A stretch of DNA of 28,452 bases from Trametopsis cervina. Lineage: Eukaryota > Basidiomycota > Agaricomycetes > Polyporales > Irpicaceae. Both the position numbers and the translations under genes were made by a program. Under the pieces are notes generated by a model, which was given only the letters and a program-made list of their open reading frames with translations, did no database searches and had not been told where the DNA came from. The DNA is taken from positions 2,079 through 30,530 of the forward strand of contig MU278393.1 in assembly GCA_022385755.1 (NCBI GenBank), in the 5' to 3' direction. Of the stretch, positions 1 through 8,928 are shown piece after piece. How positions within the stretch are numbered: the first letter of the stretch is position 1; every line of letters starts with the position of its first letter.

Positions 1-326
1 ACAATAGGAATGGTGCCACTCCGGGCGTAATTACTAATGCCGAGCCTGAGTCATAGACCGATGGACCGGAAGTCCGAAGGGTCGGGGAAAGGAAGAGTCC
101 GAGGTTCCGGAGGGATCCGGAGACCGTGCGGAGCTGCAGGGCCGGTGATGTCATTATCAGTCCGGGCCGAGTGAGGAGCGCGAGTGCGCGTGCATGTGCA
201 AGTCATGTGATCGTGCAGGTCATGAGACCGTGTCGACGAGTCACGTGACCGCGAGGACATGTAGGACGTGCCAAAATAAAAGAAAGAAAATCGAATAAAT
301 TGGGCGCTACACGTATAACCATGACA
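1..326 (-). repeat. 3' LTR of the left gypsy element, truncated by the window edge
   Basis: This matches the last 326 bp of the complete LTR at 6463-7163 without visible gaps, ending in ATAACCATGACA at 326. Only the U3 end is present, because the element is on the minus strand. Several differences between the copies are C/T or G/A changes at CpG sites. A minus-strand open frame across this LTR recurs in all three LTR copies and is not taken as a gene. Confidence 0.9.
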
Positions 327-331
327 GTCGG

Positions 332-342
332 CTCCCTTCCTC
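332..342 (-). other. Polypurine tract of the left gypsy element
   Basis: On the minus strand the 11-base purine run GAGGAAGGGAG lies 5 bases before the 3' LTR. It is in the correct place to prime plus-strand DNA synthesis. This supports reading 1-326 as the 3' LTR of a minus-strand element. Confidence 0.6.
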
Positions 343-453
343 ATCTAGAGGAGGGGCCTTATGCTTGTTGGCTCGAGTGAGTATGCCTGCCTGAGCGTGG
401 AGGCTCAGAGGCTACTCATCTACTTGAGCTTCGTGGCGGCGGCCTGTCGTCAG

Positions 454-888
454 CTATCCCTCAGCCATGAACACCTCAGGGGTGGTCTCATTGAATTGAG
501 AGGGGACATATTCGAAGTGAGAGTGGGTAGTTTTCGCCCCCGGCTCGTTAAGTTGAGCACTTACAGGGTGGTGAGAGAGGATGACTTGGACTTCTCTCGC
601 TAAGCTCGTGGACGACGCCCTAGAGTGGCTGCGTGTCACAGGGCCAGTAGTTGGTTCACAGACTGGGGCGTCTTCGTCAGCGACTTCTTGTACGCTCGCT
701 GTTCGGTCTGACTTGGTCGGGTAGCGCACTTTTGGGTGATTGATACCTGGGTTGAGGTCGTGCCCGAGTGCTGCGAGGTCGTCCCTTGCTGTAGGGTCCT
801 CAGGCCTTCTTGCTGTGGTCCCTGCTTCGATTCGCGCAGCAATGCTCCTTGGAATCTTTGATCTGCTCTTCCGTTTGGTGTTGCTCAT
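454..888 (-). CDS. Orphan 144-codon ORF between a foreign LTR and the 3' LTR
   Basis: I do not recognise this ORF. It starts at a true ATG (888-886) and ends in TAG (456-454). The product is basic at the N terminus (MSNTKRKSRSKIPRS) and rich in Ser, Thr, Arg and Pro, with a TRSHSRASS stretch near residue 90. It has no transmembrane segment or cysteine motif. It lies 78 bp downstream of the minus-strand LTR at 967-1196. Two explanations fit. It may be the N-terminal part of a gag from the family that owns that LTR, or a 3' accessory ORF of the host gypsy element. It has no integrase or chromodomain residues, so it does not supply the missing integrase end. It could also be a chance frame. Confidence 0.35.
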   Translation of the reverse strand: MSNTKRKSRSKIPRSIAARIEAGTTARRPEDPTARDDLAALGHDLNPGINHPKVRYPTKSDRTASVQEVADEDAPVCEPTTGPVTRSHSRASSTSLAREVQVILSHHPVSAQLNEPGAKTTHSHFEYVPSQFNETTPEVFMAEG

Positions 889-966
889 GATGCTTGAGCG
901 GTGAGTAGTTCATTCGGCGTTTGCGCGCGCGCCATGTAGGTTCGTTCTTTCGAGAACTTAAAAAAG

Positions 967-1196
967 TGTAAGATGTTGATCTTGGATGCTTACAGTCCTG
1001 CAAGAGTAAGTTTGACCAAATATATTCGGAACCTACAGGTTATACAAGAGTAAGGTAAAAGATGAAGATCTCCTACAGAGATCTTCCAGCATTATCATCA
1101 CATCACTAACTATACAGTTGCATCAGATCTTACAATTAGTCCATGTCCCTGGAACTCGGCTCAGTCCTGTGAGCGGTCACTGATGTCTCCCTTACA
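967..1196 (-). repeat. LTR of the second family, inserted in the integrase gene
   Basis: Read on the minus strand, this starts TGTAAGGGAG at 1196 and ends ATCTTACA at 967 (230 bp). It aligns along its length with the 220-bp LTR reconstructed from 10991-11180 plus 16954-16983. Shared blocks include CGAGTTCC, a palindromic AGATCTC/GAGATCT hairpin, CATCTTTTA, CCGAATATAT and GGTCAAACTTAC. The flanking pentamers (962-966 AAAAG, 1197-1201 GATTC) do not match, and the integrase frame does not resume beyond it. It is therefore a recombination or deletion product rather than a clean solo LTR. Confidence 0.75.
1064..1086. repeat. Hairpin in the minus-strand LTR, 9-bp stem
   Basis: GAAGATCTC (1064-1072) and GAGATCTTC (1078-1086) form a perfect 9-bp stem around a 5-nt loop. 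The homologous hairpin in the related LTR is at 11093-11115. One stem pair is A-T here and G-C there, a compensatory difference. Confidence 0.7.
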
Positions 1197-3901
1197 GATT
1201 CCCTCAGCTGTCACGGTTGACGTGGTGGGGACGAGATGGCACTGGTTTGAGAAGTGGTCGTCGTAGACGGTGATCATGTTGAAGCCGTTGCTTGCGGGCA
1301 ATAGACCAATGAGGTCGACACCGATGTTCTCCCAGGGACCGGAAGGGACCGGTTGGGGCTGGAGAGTAGCTTTGGGGTGACGTGCAGGCTTGACGCGCTG
1401 ACAACGATCACAGCCGAGAACATACTGTTCTACTGATGACGCCATCTTGGGTCACCAATAGTGACAAGTCACAAGCTCGAGCGTTCCGTGTTTGCCCGGA
1501 TGTCCGGCAGTCGGAGCATCATGGCAGGTTTTGATGATCTGCCCGTGGAGCTCCTTATCGTTCGGAATGTAGAGCTTCCCTTTGTAGTAGAGAAGCCCAT
1601 CCTGTTCCTCCCATTCAAGGACTCCGTTGACGAGTCGTCGCGGACCCTTCTTTCGAAGAAGGTCCAAAGCTTGAGCCACTTCATCCTCGTGTGTGGAGGA
1701 CTGTCAGATTCAATCTTCAAGATCCGTGGACTCAGAAAGCCCCTGCGTAGCGAGAATGCAAAAGTGCTCCGGCTTCAGTACTATCTGATCCTTGTTGTCT
1801 TCGGAGTTAGATACTGCGTGTCGTAATTGGCGCGAGAGAGGGTCGGCGATGACCATCTCATGGCCGGGCTTATGAATGAGCACAAAGTTGTAATCAGCCA
1901 GGAGCAGAGCCCAACAGGCTTGACGACGGGTCAGATGTTGCGCATCACGCCAGAATGTCAAGTTCTGATAATCAGTCCAGATCTCGAAGGGTTCAGGAAG
2001 ACCCTCGAGGTATTGGCACTAATCTTTTAACGCTTCAGTGATGGCCAGCATTTCACGATTGTAGATCTCGTAGTTACGCTCAGCTTCGTTCATGGAGGCC
2101 GATCGGTAAGCTATCAGATGATATTGACCGTCTTCTGTCCGTTGAGCAATGACTCCACCAGTTGCGTATCCTGACGCGTCAACGGCAATTCGGGTGGGTG
2201 CATTCTGATCAAACATCACGAGTACAGGTCGTGAAGTAAAGCAAACTTTAGCTTGTCGAATGCTTCTTGCTGAGCAGCTCCCCAAGTAAACGGAATGTCT
2301 TTCTTGGTGAGGTCGTGAAGGGGTCGAGCAAGCTTAGAGAAGTCCTTGATGAACCGGCGGTAGAAGTTGCCGAATCTGATGAACGCTCGTACATCCTTGA
2401 GGTTCTTTGGAACTGGCCATGACATGACAGCATCAATCTTTACCGGGTCCATCTCTACCTTGCCGGGCTTGATGATGAGCCCGAGGTACTTGATTCGATC
2501 TCGTTCAAACTCGCACTTTTCAGGGCGCAAGTAGAGATCATGATCGTGAAGACGTTTCAACACCTCGTGTACTATTTTACGAGGAGTTGACAACGTATCA
2601 CTCCAGATGAGGATGTCATCGAGGTAAACTGCGACTTTTCCTTCCGCAATGAGATCAGCAAAGATGTGATTCATCAGGGATTGGAAAGTAGCCGGCGAGT
2701 TTGTCATCCCGAAGAACATGACCTTAGGTTCGTACAATCCGTATGGAGTGATAAAAGCTCCCTTCCATTTGTTGCCTTCTTTGATGCGGACATTGGTATA
2801 GCCCCATCGGACATCAAACTTAGTGAAGATGTTGGCATCTTTCAGCTTATTGATGATATCTGATGTGAGGGGCAAGGGGTAGCGGTTCTTGACCGTAAAC
2901 TTGTTCAGTGGCCGGTAGTCTTGGATCAGACGGAGTTCTCCGTTCTTCTTTTTGACAAAGAAGACAGGAACGGAGTAAGGAGATTTAGAAGGACCGATGG
3001 TGCCTTTCTCGCTTTCCTCCTTGATCCATTGACGTAAGGTTTCGTGTTCGGCAGGAGACAACGGGTATACCTTGCTGCGGATCGTCTGCGGCGCATCGGG
3101 TGACAAGTCGATGGCGTGATCCCACGGCTGATGTTTAGGTAACCGGTGCGACTCCTCCTCAGAGAAGACCTTGGCGTGAACATGGTATTCGGATGGCACT
3201 AACTCGTTGAAAGACTTCTTGGGTTTATCTTTTAAGGCGTCAACCGCAAGTTTCGTAGAGTAGGTAAATCCAGCACAGCTCCAGACTTCATCGTCTGAGT
3301 GGTAGATAATACCGGCCTTAATCCATTGACGACGCTCGAGCCGATTGGCCTCGACGCATGCAAATAAGTCGTCTGCTTCTTCCAAGCTGACCGGAAGAGT
3401 CATTTCTCCTTTTGTCCAGTTAATGATGGGATTGATGCGCTTAAGCCAAGGAAGGCCTACAATCAGATCCTCTGGTCCGATGTAAGTTACAAGGAACTCG
3501 ACATTTTCCGTGTAATCTCCGAGTGTAAGTTGAAGTCGTACGGAATGAGTGATAGATCCAGCTTTATTATTGCTACCGTCAATGTTACGGAGGCCAATAA
3601 TCTTATTGAGCGGGTGCTGTATCATGTTGTTATTGCGTGCAAACTTAGAGCCGATGAATGTTGCTGTTGCACCAGAGTCGACCATTGCGGGGATAACAAG
3701 ACTTCTATTTATTCCGGTGATGGTTACAGGTACACGAAAATGAGACGAGTTCGCATCTAGACTGCTTATTGTACATGAGGAAATTGAGTCGTACGTAGAC
3801 CGAGACACAGGAGACGAGGGGACATGAGAGATGAGAGACGAGGTGCGTGACGACGCTGAAGACGGGCCCAAAGCCTCAGCTTTGGTTTGAGCCCGTTCTA
3901 A
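1197..3901 (-). pseudogene. pol: Pol of the left gypsy: protease, RT, RNase H, partial integrase
   Basis: The first open stretch (to about 2216) holds the aspartic protease motif VDSGAT, then reverse transcriptase with the IQDYRPLN block and catalytic YLDD. Near 2237 one base is missing and the frame changes inside FALTSRP. The second frame carries RNase H (DASG, YEIYNREMLAI), a TDYQNL block where TDH is usual, then the integrase zinc finger (GHPGKHGT...CDRCQR) and the start of the core (GVDLIGLLP). Stops in this frame lie at 2021-2019 (TAG), 1712-1710, 1706-1704 and 1454-1452 (TGA). Each is one transition from Trp or Arg; TAG and the last TGA replace expected Trp in DWCQ and YWWP. The integrase stops at a foreign LTR before its DDE motif is complete. 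Pol overlaps the end of gag in the -1 frame. Confidence 0.88.
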
Positions 3902-5271
3902 AAATGTCCTTGGACTTTCTTCATGAGTTCGTCCATGCCCTTCTGCTGGATCTTGATCATGTCAAGCATCGCAGCGAGGGAAGCTTCTGCAGGCTCAGAC
4001 GTCGATAACAATGCTGCGACGGAGGCGGGAGCGGGGGTAACCGTGACGGGGACGGAGGCAGCAACTCTTTGCGATCCATCAGACTTGGGTCGGCCGAGGA
4101 GGCGGTTCAAGCAGACGTTAGACCAGTGGCCTTCCTTTTCGCAATACTTGCACTTCTGCTCACCCTGATGTACACCGTCGTTCTTCCGATGCTTCGTGGA
4201 ACCACAGGTCATACATCGTTTGGACATGATCTTGCGGTGACCAGCACGGATTGATTCGATGTCGCGAGGGGTGATTTCGGCAAACTCCTTTTCGAGGTTA
4301 ACGGCGGAGATGCTTTCGAACCGACTTGCGTCGATGTCCATGGGCGTGGCGGTGGAGGCGGGGGTCTGACGGTGGTTTCCGGAGGACCTAGACGACGAGG
4401 ACATGTACGCGGGGAGCTCGCCGCGTTTGGCAGCTTTGTCGCCCTGCAGGTCTCGGATCTGGGTCTCAGCCTTCTGGCACTGACTGACGAGCTCGGCATA
4501 GGTCGTGGCGCGATGCTCGTAGTAAGAGATACGGGTGCCATATTCGTCGTTGAGCCCGAGACGAAGGTAATCCATGAGGCCAGCGTCATCCCAACCAGTA
4601 CGTCCAGAGTACTGTTCGAACTCCGCTTTGTACGCCGCAAAGGACTTGCTTCCCTGCCGAATTTGCCGGAACTTGGCGCGAGCTTCCTGTTCCTCGTTCA
4701 GGGGTTCAAAATTCGCCTTATAGTTGTCCATAAACTTATCCCAGCTGTCTTCGAAGATGTTGTCACCCTGACCAAGTTTTTCCATGTGCGGGCGGGCCCA
4801 ACTGGCCGCTTTACCGGTGAGGAAGGACATGAAGGATGCCATCCGTTTGGTGTTCTGGATGACGGGTTTTCCATCCGCTGTCTTTTTCAGGGAGTTGTCC
4901 GCGTTTCGCTCTGTGAAGCGGTCAACGTTGTCGATAAGCCACACTTGGAAGTTTGTCCGGTAAACTCGTGACGCATCCATCCCTTCACCGTCGTAGGTGT
5001 CAGGACATCTTACAACACCTTCTCGACGAGAGGATGAGGCCAGGGCAACCGTGGTTGCAGAGATTGTTCCAGTGTGGGCGGTCAGGTTCGTAACCTGGTT
5101 TGTCAGATTGGTCACGTTCGTGGTTAGATTGTTGACCGTATCGGTGAGCGTAGCTAACGCTCGGATGAGCTGATCAGGGGTGAGGGCGGCAGCCATGACG
5201 GGGGAGACCGGAGGAGGATCGGATGCGAGTGGAGGGGGAGAGGCTGCTCTGGGCATGTGCGGGAGAGATCA
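3898..5271 (-). pseudogene. gag: Gag of the left gypsy element
   Basis: The 452-codon frame from the ATG at 5256-5254 ends with TAG at 3900-3898. The N-terminal part has a heptad-like run (VNNLTTNVTNLTNQVTNLT), suggesting a short coiled coil. The middle matches the retrotransposon gag/capsid pattern (VWLIDNVDRF; WDKFMDNYKANF; FRQIRQGSKSFAAY). Near the C terminus is a CX2CX4HX4C zinc knuckle, CKYCEKEGHWSNVC, for RNA binding. The same frame is open upstream to about 5530 except for one TGA at 5271-5269 just before the ATG, so the original protein may have been longer. The last codons are CAT TTT TAG; a -1 slip on the T-run would continue into pol. Capsid assembly is inferred from the family. 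Confidence 0.85.
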
Positions 5272-5531
5272 GAGTACGTTTAGGAAAGTCTCAAATCTCG
5301 GGGAGTTGATGACGAACGGGATTCGTTGTACTTCACTCGAAAAGAGACGGAGGACTTCGTTGATGTCTGGGTGTTCGGGGTTATTGTGACGATATGGGCA
5401 CGGTTGGTCATTACAAGGGAAGAAGCTAGTTCTGCCTTGATCGTCTTGGGTAGCCCAGACGTCGTCACCGTCAGAGAATACAAAGTGCGCAGCGTCAGAA
5501 TGCGACCAGATGCGAGAAGCCACTTTTTATT
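5272..5531 (-). pseudogene. Open stretch in the gag frame upstream of the gag ATG
   Basis: This roughly 85-codon stretch shares the gag frame and is separated from gag only by the TGA at 5271-5269. It has no ATG. It contains an acidic patch (FSDGDDVWATQDDQG) and a Cys/His-containing segment (FFPCNDQPCPYRHNNPEH). I infer it was part of a longer gag, possibly joined to the coiled-coil ORF at 5540-6139 across an indel or small intron near 5530. The product family is not recognised. Confidence 0.45.
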
Positions 5532-5539
5532 TACTACTT

Positions 5540-6299
5540 CTAGTGTTTTATAGTAAATAGTGGTGTACCGAACTCCTCTACAACAAAGCGTACATGCTCC
5601 TCGTACTTTGAACGGAGTGGGGTGAAGGAACGTCCCTTCAAAAGCAGGAAGCAGCGTTCGAGGACTTTCTTGTCCTGAAGCGACCAGCTTTCCAGTCTTA
5701 GCTCAAGCACCTGATAGAGGTCGTCTACCAGGTGTGCCACACGTTCAAGACCTTGTTTCAGGTCTGGGGCGAGCTTGTATCTCTTTTCGCAATTGAAAAG
5801 AGGCAGCAAGCGCCTTTGAACGGCTTCGAAACGGGGACCTAGGAGCTTAGCTAGATCCTCGTTTGTTTTCTTGTTGAAGTCAATTAAGATCGGCTTCGGG
5901 GCGGAGAGGGTTGCCGCGGCTTTACGAGCGTTGGCGGAGGCGGCGTCGGATAGGCGTTCGAGGAGAGGGGGCTTCGGAGGAAGCGCTGCGCGTTCTCGCT
6001 CGAGGTCGGCTTTCTCGCGGCGGAATTGTTCGTAAGCCTTGTCGAGAGCTTCACGATCTTGACGAAGGCATTCTTCGGTGAGGACGGGGCGATGGACTCG
6101 TTCCGGAGGGGTGGAGACGAAGTCGACAATGGCGCGCACGTCGGAGTTGGTGAACCGGTGGGGAGAACCGGCTTGTCATTTTTCTTTGAACGCGTCAAAG
6201 AAAGATTGTGGGAGCTTGTTCCGTACTCGTGGAACAGAGGCGGGAGGGAGATCCTTGCGAAGGTCTTTCGACTTCGAAGAAGACGCCTTGGGCACTATG
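5540..6299 (-). pseudogene. Leader ORF with coiled coil upstream of gag
   Basis: The uninterrupted part (about 6172-5540) encodes roughly 200 residues with no ATG. It has a charged helical stretch (DREALDKAYEQFRREKADLE) that should form a coiled coil, then a Leu/Arg-rich helical C-terminal half ending in FGTPLFTIKH. Upstream the same frame continues past one TGA near 6178. It reaches a Lys/Ser-rich segment (VPKASSSKSKDLRKD) preceded by ATA at about 6299-6297, which could be a decayed ATG. I infer a gag N-terminal domain or accessory ORF of the same element. It lies between the primer site and gag, where such a protein would be translated first. The function is unknown. Confidence 0.5.
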
Positions 6300-6450
6300 C
6301 AGAGCCAAGCGTTAGCAAAGCACCAATGCTTTCAGCGGCCTTCCCAACAGGGAGAGGTTATGCTTACTATTGGCGTTGTGATTTGGAAAGTGGAATAAAC
6401 TTTTTAAAGCAGGCGGGGGAGCCCGAAAACTAGCCACCAGGCCTGAAGAG

Positions 6451-6462
6451 ATCTCGACCTAA
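6451..6462 (-). other. Primer binding site, self-priming type
   Basis: Directly inside the 5' LTR the minus strand reads TT then AGGTCGAGAT (6460-6451). No tRNA-type TGG start is present. The ten bases are the exact complement of ATCTCGACCT, which lies at 6670-6661 in the LTR about 34 nt downstream of a TATA box, where transcription should start. This is the arrangement known from Tf1 and Sushi-group elements, whose mRNA 5' end primes its own reverse transcription. Confidence 0.7.
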
Positions 6463-6696
6463 TGTCACAGAGACTGAGTCACGTGACGTATAGGGATTAC
6501 TCCTATCTCAAGACACCAATCGGTGTAAGCTCCTTATTCAGGAGTGAACAGCCAGCGAACTGTGCGCAAGTCTAGCCCAGTAAAGACCAAGTGATATTAG
6601 TTAGTAACTATAATAAAGGACAAGTACTAATACGGCTTACCTAGCCCAGTAAAGACCAAGAGGTCGAGATGGGGGCTAGGAGCGAAGGAGGCCGGG

Positions 6697-6704
6697 TATT
6701 TATA
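6697..6704 (-). promoter_or_regulatory. TATA box of the 5' LTR
   Basis: The minus strand reads TATAAATA. It lies 34 nt upstream of ATCTCGACCT, the predicted mRNA 5' end. The third LTR keeps TATATATA at 8117-8110 and the same 34-nt spacing to the identical ATCTCGACCT. Confidence 0.65.
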
Positions 6705-6748
6705 CTACTGGAGGCTGTGCACGGATCACTTTAGGGTGGGACAGTAAA

Positions 6749-6844
6749 GACAATAGGACGTGGCAGCGGGACAATAGGACATTAGTGCGGCGCGACAATA
6801 GAAACGGAGACAATTAGAAAGAACAATGACTAGAGAGACAATAG
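6749..6844. repeat. Array of GACAATAG-like motifs in LTR U3
   Basis: Copies start at about 6749, 6770, 6794, 6809, 6821 and 6837. Most read GACAATAG(G), with GACAATTAG and GAACAATG variants, spaced 12-24 bp. The third LTR has seven related copies at 8162-8253, including GACAAAGG. The ACAAT/ACAAA core resembles HMG-box protein sites, so this may be an enhancer array. Confidence 0.6.
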
Positions 6845-7163
6845 GAATGGTGCCACTACGGGCGTAATTACTAAGGCCGAGTCTGAGTCATAGACCGATG
6901 GACCGGAAGTCCGAAGGGTCGGGGAAAGGAAGAGTCCGAGGTTCCGGAGGGATCCGGAGACCGTGCGGAATTGCAGGGCCGGTGATGTCATTATCAGTCC
7001 GGGCCGAGTGAGGAGTGCGAGTGCGCGTGCATGTGCATATCATGTGATCGTGCGGGTCATGAGACCGCATCGACGAGTCACGTGATCGCGAGGACGTGTA
7101 GGACGCGCCAAAATAAAAGAAAGGAAATCGAATAAATTGGGCGCTACACGTATAACCATGACA

Positions 7164-7877
7164 ATCTGCTTTCAAAGGAGGTGTTGCATTGGTATAATGC
7201 AGAAGTCAGGGCACCGGAGAGGCAACATCATAAATGGACGCTGCTGAACGTCGTGTACGCATTGCAGGAACGCTTCGTACACAAGGCTACAGCACAGCTG
7301 GCGTCGGATAGATTCGACCAAGTGCGGTTCCAGGCGACCACAGGAGTCACAGGACTATCCAACGAGCTCATCAAGCACGCCAGCCGCATGATCCAACCAC
7401 CAGACCCATATTCTATGAGGAGGCGGTTCATGAGTGCCCTCCCATCTAACGTTGCCCGACAATTGATCCAAGTGCACCGCCTTACGGCAGAAAATTCGAA
7501 GTACCGGAGGCTCCTCCATGAAGCCATCAAAGTCGAAAATGCGAATAGAGCACTGGAACTCTACCAGCAACAACGCGATAACCAGACTCGACCAGAACAC
7601 CCTCCATCGAAACGGGAAAGTAATGCACCACGCGCGCAAGACCAACCCCTTGTCAGGACACAAGCCAACCCGCGCAATAATCGACGGGAGCTTCATGGCG
7701 AATCTGATACTAGAGACAGGGACAGGCGTGTGCACACACCATAGAATCTGGCGACCTTGGCAACTGCAGGTGTGCATGGCACACCACGACGCCAACCGGC
7801 TGCAGCAAGTCCGGTGACCGACGAATCTCATATCCAGTGCTACAACTGTCGGAACTTTGGGCACAAAGCGAACAACC
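7164..7877 (+). pseudogene. gag: Gag fragment of another retroelement, plus strand
   Basis: One frame (from 7166) is open across the whole fragment except for a TAG at 7742-7744. It begins inside a gag domain (LLSKEVLHWYNAEVRAP; LQERFVHKATAQ; RFMSALPS), continues through a Gln/Arg/Pro-rich linker, and ends in the zinc knuckle CYNCRNFGHKANN. The fragment stops exactly where the last knuckle cysteine should be, at the start of the LTR at 7878. Both ends are internal to gag, so this is a slice of an older element on the opposite strand. The left gypsy element inserted in it at 7163/7164. No start codon, protease or RT of this element is in the window. Confidence 0.8.
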
Positions 7878-8572
7878 TGTCACGGAGACTGAGTCACGTG
7901 ACTAAAAGGGATCGCTCTAGAACTCAAGACACCTAAGGTGTAATCCTTTATTCAAGGATAACAGCTAACAAGCTGTGCGCAACGCTAGCCCAGTAAAGAC
8001 CAGAATACATTAGTAAAGTAGTTTACAATACAAACAAGTAAGTAAAGGCTTACCTAGCCCAGTAAAGACCAGAAGGTCGAGATGAGGGCTAGGAGCGGTG
8101 AAGGCCAGGTATATATACTACTGGAGTCTGCGCACGGACCACTTTAGGGTAGGGCAGACGAGACAATAGAACAATAGCGTGACGCGACAATAGAAAGAGA
8201 CAAAGGGAAGAGAACAATAGGGAACGGAGACAATAGACCGAGGGGACAATAGGAATGGTGCCACTCCGGGCGTAATTACTAAGTGCCGAGCCTGAGTCAT
8301 AGACCGATGGACCGGGAGTCCGAAGGGTCGGAGAAGAGAAGAGTCCGAGGTTCCGGAAGGATCCAGAAGCCGTACGGAGTGGCAGGGCCAGTGATGTCGC
8401 TATCAGTCCGGGCCGAGCGAGGAGCGCGAGTGCGCGTGCATGTGCATATCATGTGATCGTGCAGGTCATGAGACCGTGTCGATGAGTCACGTGATCGCGA
8501 AGACGTGTAGGACGCGCCAAAATAAAAGAAAGAAAATCGAATAAATTGGGCGCCACGCGTATAACCATGACA
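7878..8572 (-). repeat. Third LTR of the left gypsy family, solo or recombinant
   Basis: At 695 bp it aligns end to end with 6463-7163 in the same orientation, with TGTCA/TGACA ends, TATA at 8117-8110 and ATCTCGACCT at 8083-8074. Neither flank has the family's primer site or purine tract, so it is not an end of a full element. The flanking pentamers CAACC and GGTGG differ. Gag sequence on its left does not resume on its right. I infer recombination between elements at two sites, or a deletion. Confidence 0.85.
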
Positions 8573-8928
8573 GGTGGTAGTAATGTACATAAAATACAAA
8601 GAACAAAAACATATTCACGTAACAGATAGATGCGTCGTGTACGGCCGTAGGCCCTGTAGATTAGATATTCAGCCTTGTAGATAACGACACGCACTCTTAT
8701 CGCCGCGGAGCACCCAACTAATCGCCACTGGCGCTTCCGCCGGTATTTTCTCGCTCTTTTCCGTCTCTCTCCCTTCCTCTCTCACTCTCTCTCTTTCTCT
8801 CTCTTCTCTCGCTCTCCGTGATGCCGAAACCCTCACCCTCAGTGCCACACTACTCAATTTCTTAGCCCCTTTCTCTACCACCTACCCTTCGTCCTGTGCT
8901 CGATTATATCGAGCCTTTTGACTGTCCC
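8573..8928 (+). promoter_or_regulatory. Leader of the long ORF with a polypyrimidine tract
   Basis: No gene is visible here. Positions of about 8750-8815 are almost pure C/T with CTCT repeats, a composition common in fungal promoters and 5' leaders. There is no LTR end or recognisable primer site. Confidence 0.35.

Larger units (their letters stand above)
1..7163 (-). mobile_element. Degenerate Ty3/gypsy LTR retrotransposon, minus strand
   Basis: The element reads right to left: 5' LTR (6463-7163), primer site, leader ORF, gag, protease, reverse transcriptase, RNase H, partial integrase, purine tract, 3' LTR (window edge to 326). Both LTRs end in the same ATAACCATGACA block. The complete copy starts TGTCA and ends TGACA. 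Over the comparable 326 bp I count about 15 differences, so the insertion is older than the plus-strand gypsy further right. The coding region has in-frame stops that are each one transition from a sense codon, plus one single-base frame change. The integrase core is interrupted by a foreign LTR and its second half is missing, so the copy cannot be autonomous. Its left target duplication lies outside the window. The five bases to the right of the 5' LTR are ATCTG. Confidence 0.9.
6463..7163 (-). repeat. 5' LTR of the left gypsy element (701 bp)
   Basis: The ends are TGTCA and TGACA. On the minus strand U3 runs from 7163 to the TATA box at 6704-6697. The predicted transcript start is near 6670. 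U3 holds six GACAATAG-like motifs at 6749-6844. TCACGTGA/TCACGTGAC palindromes occur near both ends. About 94-95% identical to the 3' LTR over the part that can be compared. Confidence 0.92.

Noticed and set aside
51..344. 97-codon minus-strand ORF, also present at 6888-7175 and 8297-8599
   Set aside because: It lies almost wholly in the U3 part of the three LTR copies, starts with non-ATG codons or outside the LTR, and has no recognisable domain. Shared openness follows from LTR identity.
967..1134. Shorter LTR with perfect TGTAAGAT/ATCTTACA ends
   Set aside because: Alignment with the LTR at 10991-16983 continues past 1134 to TGTAAGGGAG at 1196, so the perfect 8-bp ends are coincidental.
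6463..8572. A small non-autonomous element made of LTR, 714-bp gag slice, LTR
   Set aside because: Neither inner LTR edge at 7164 or 7877 has the family's primer site or purine tract in either orientation, and the gag slice is on the other strand and truncated at both ends.
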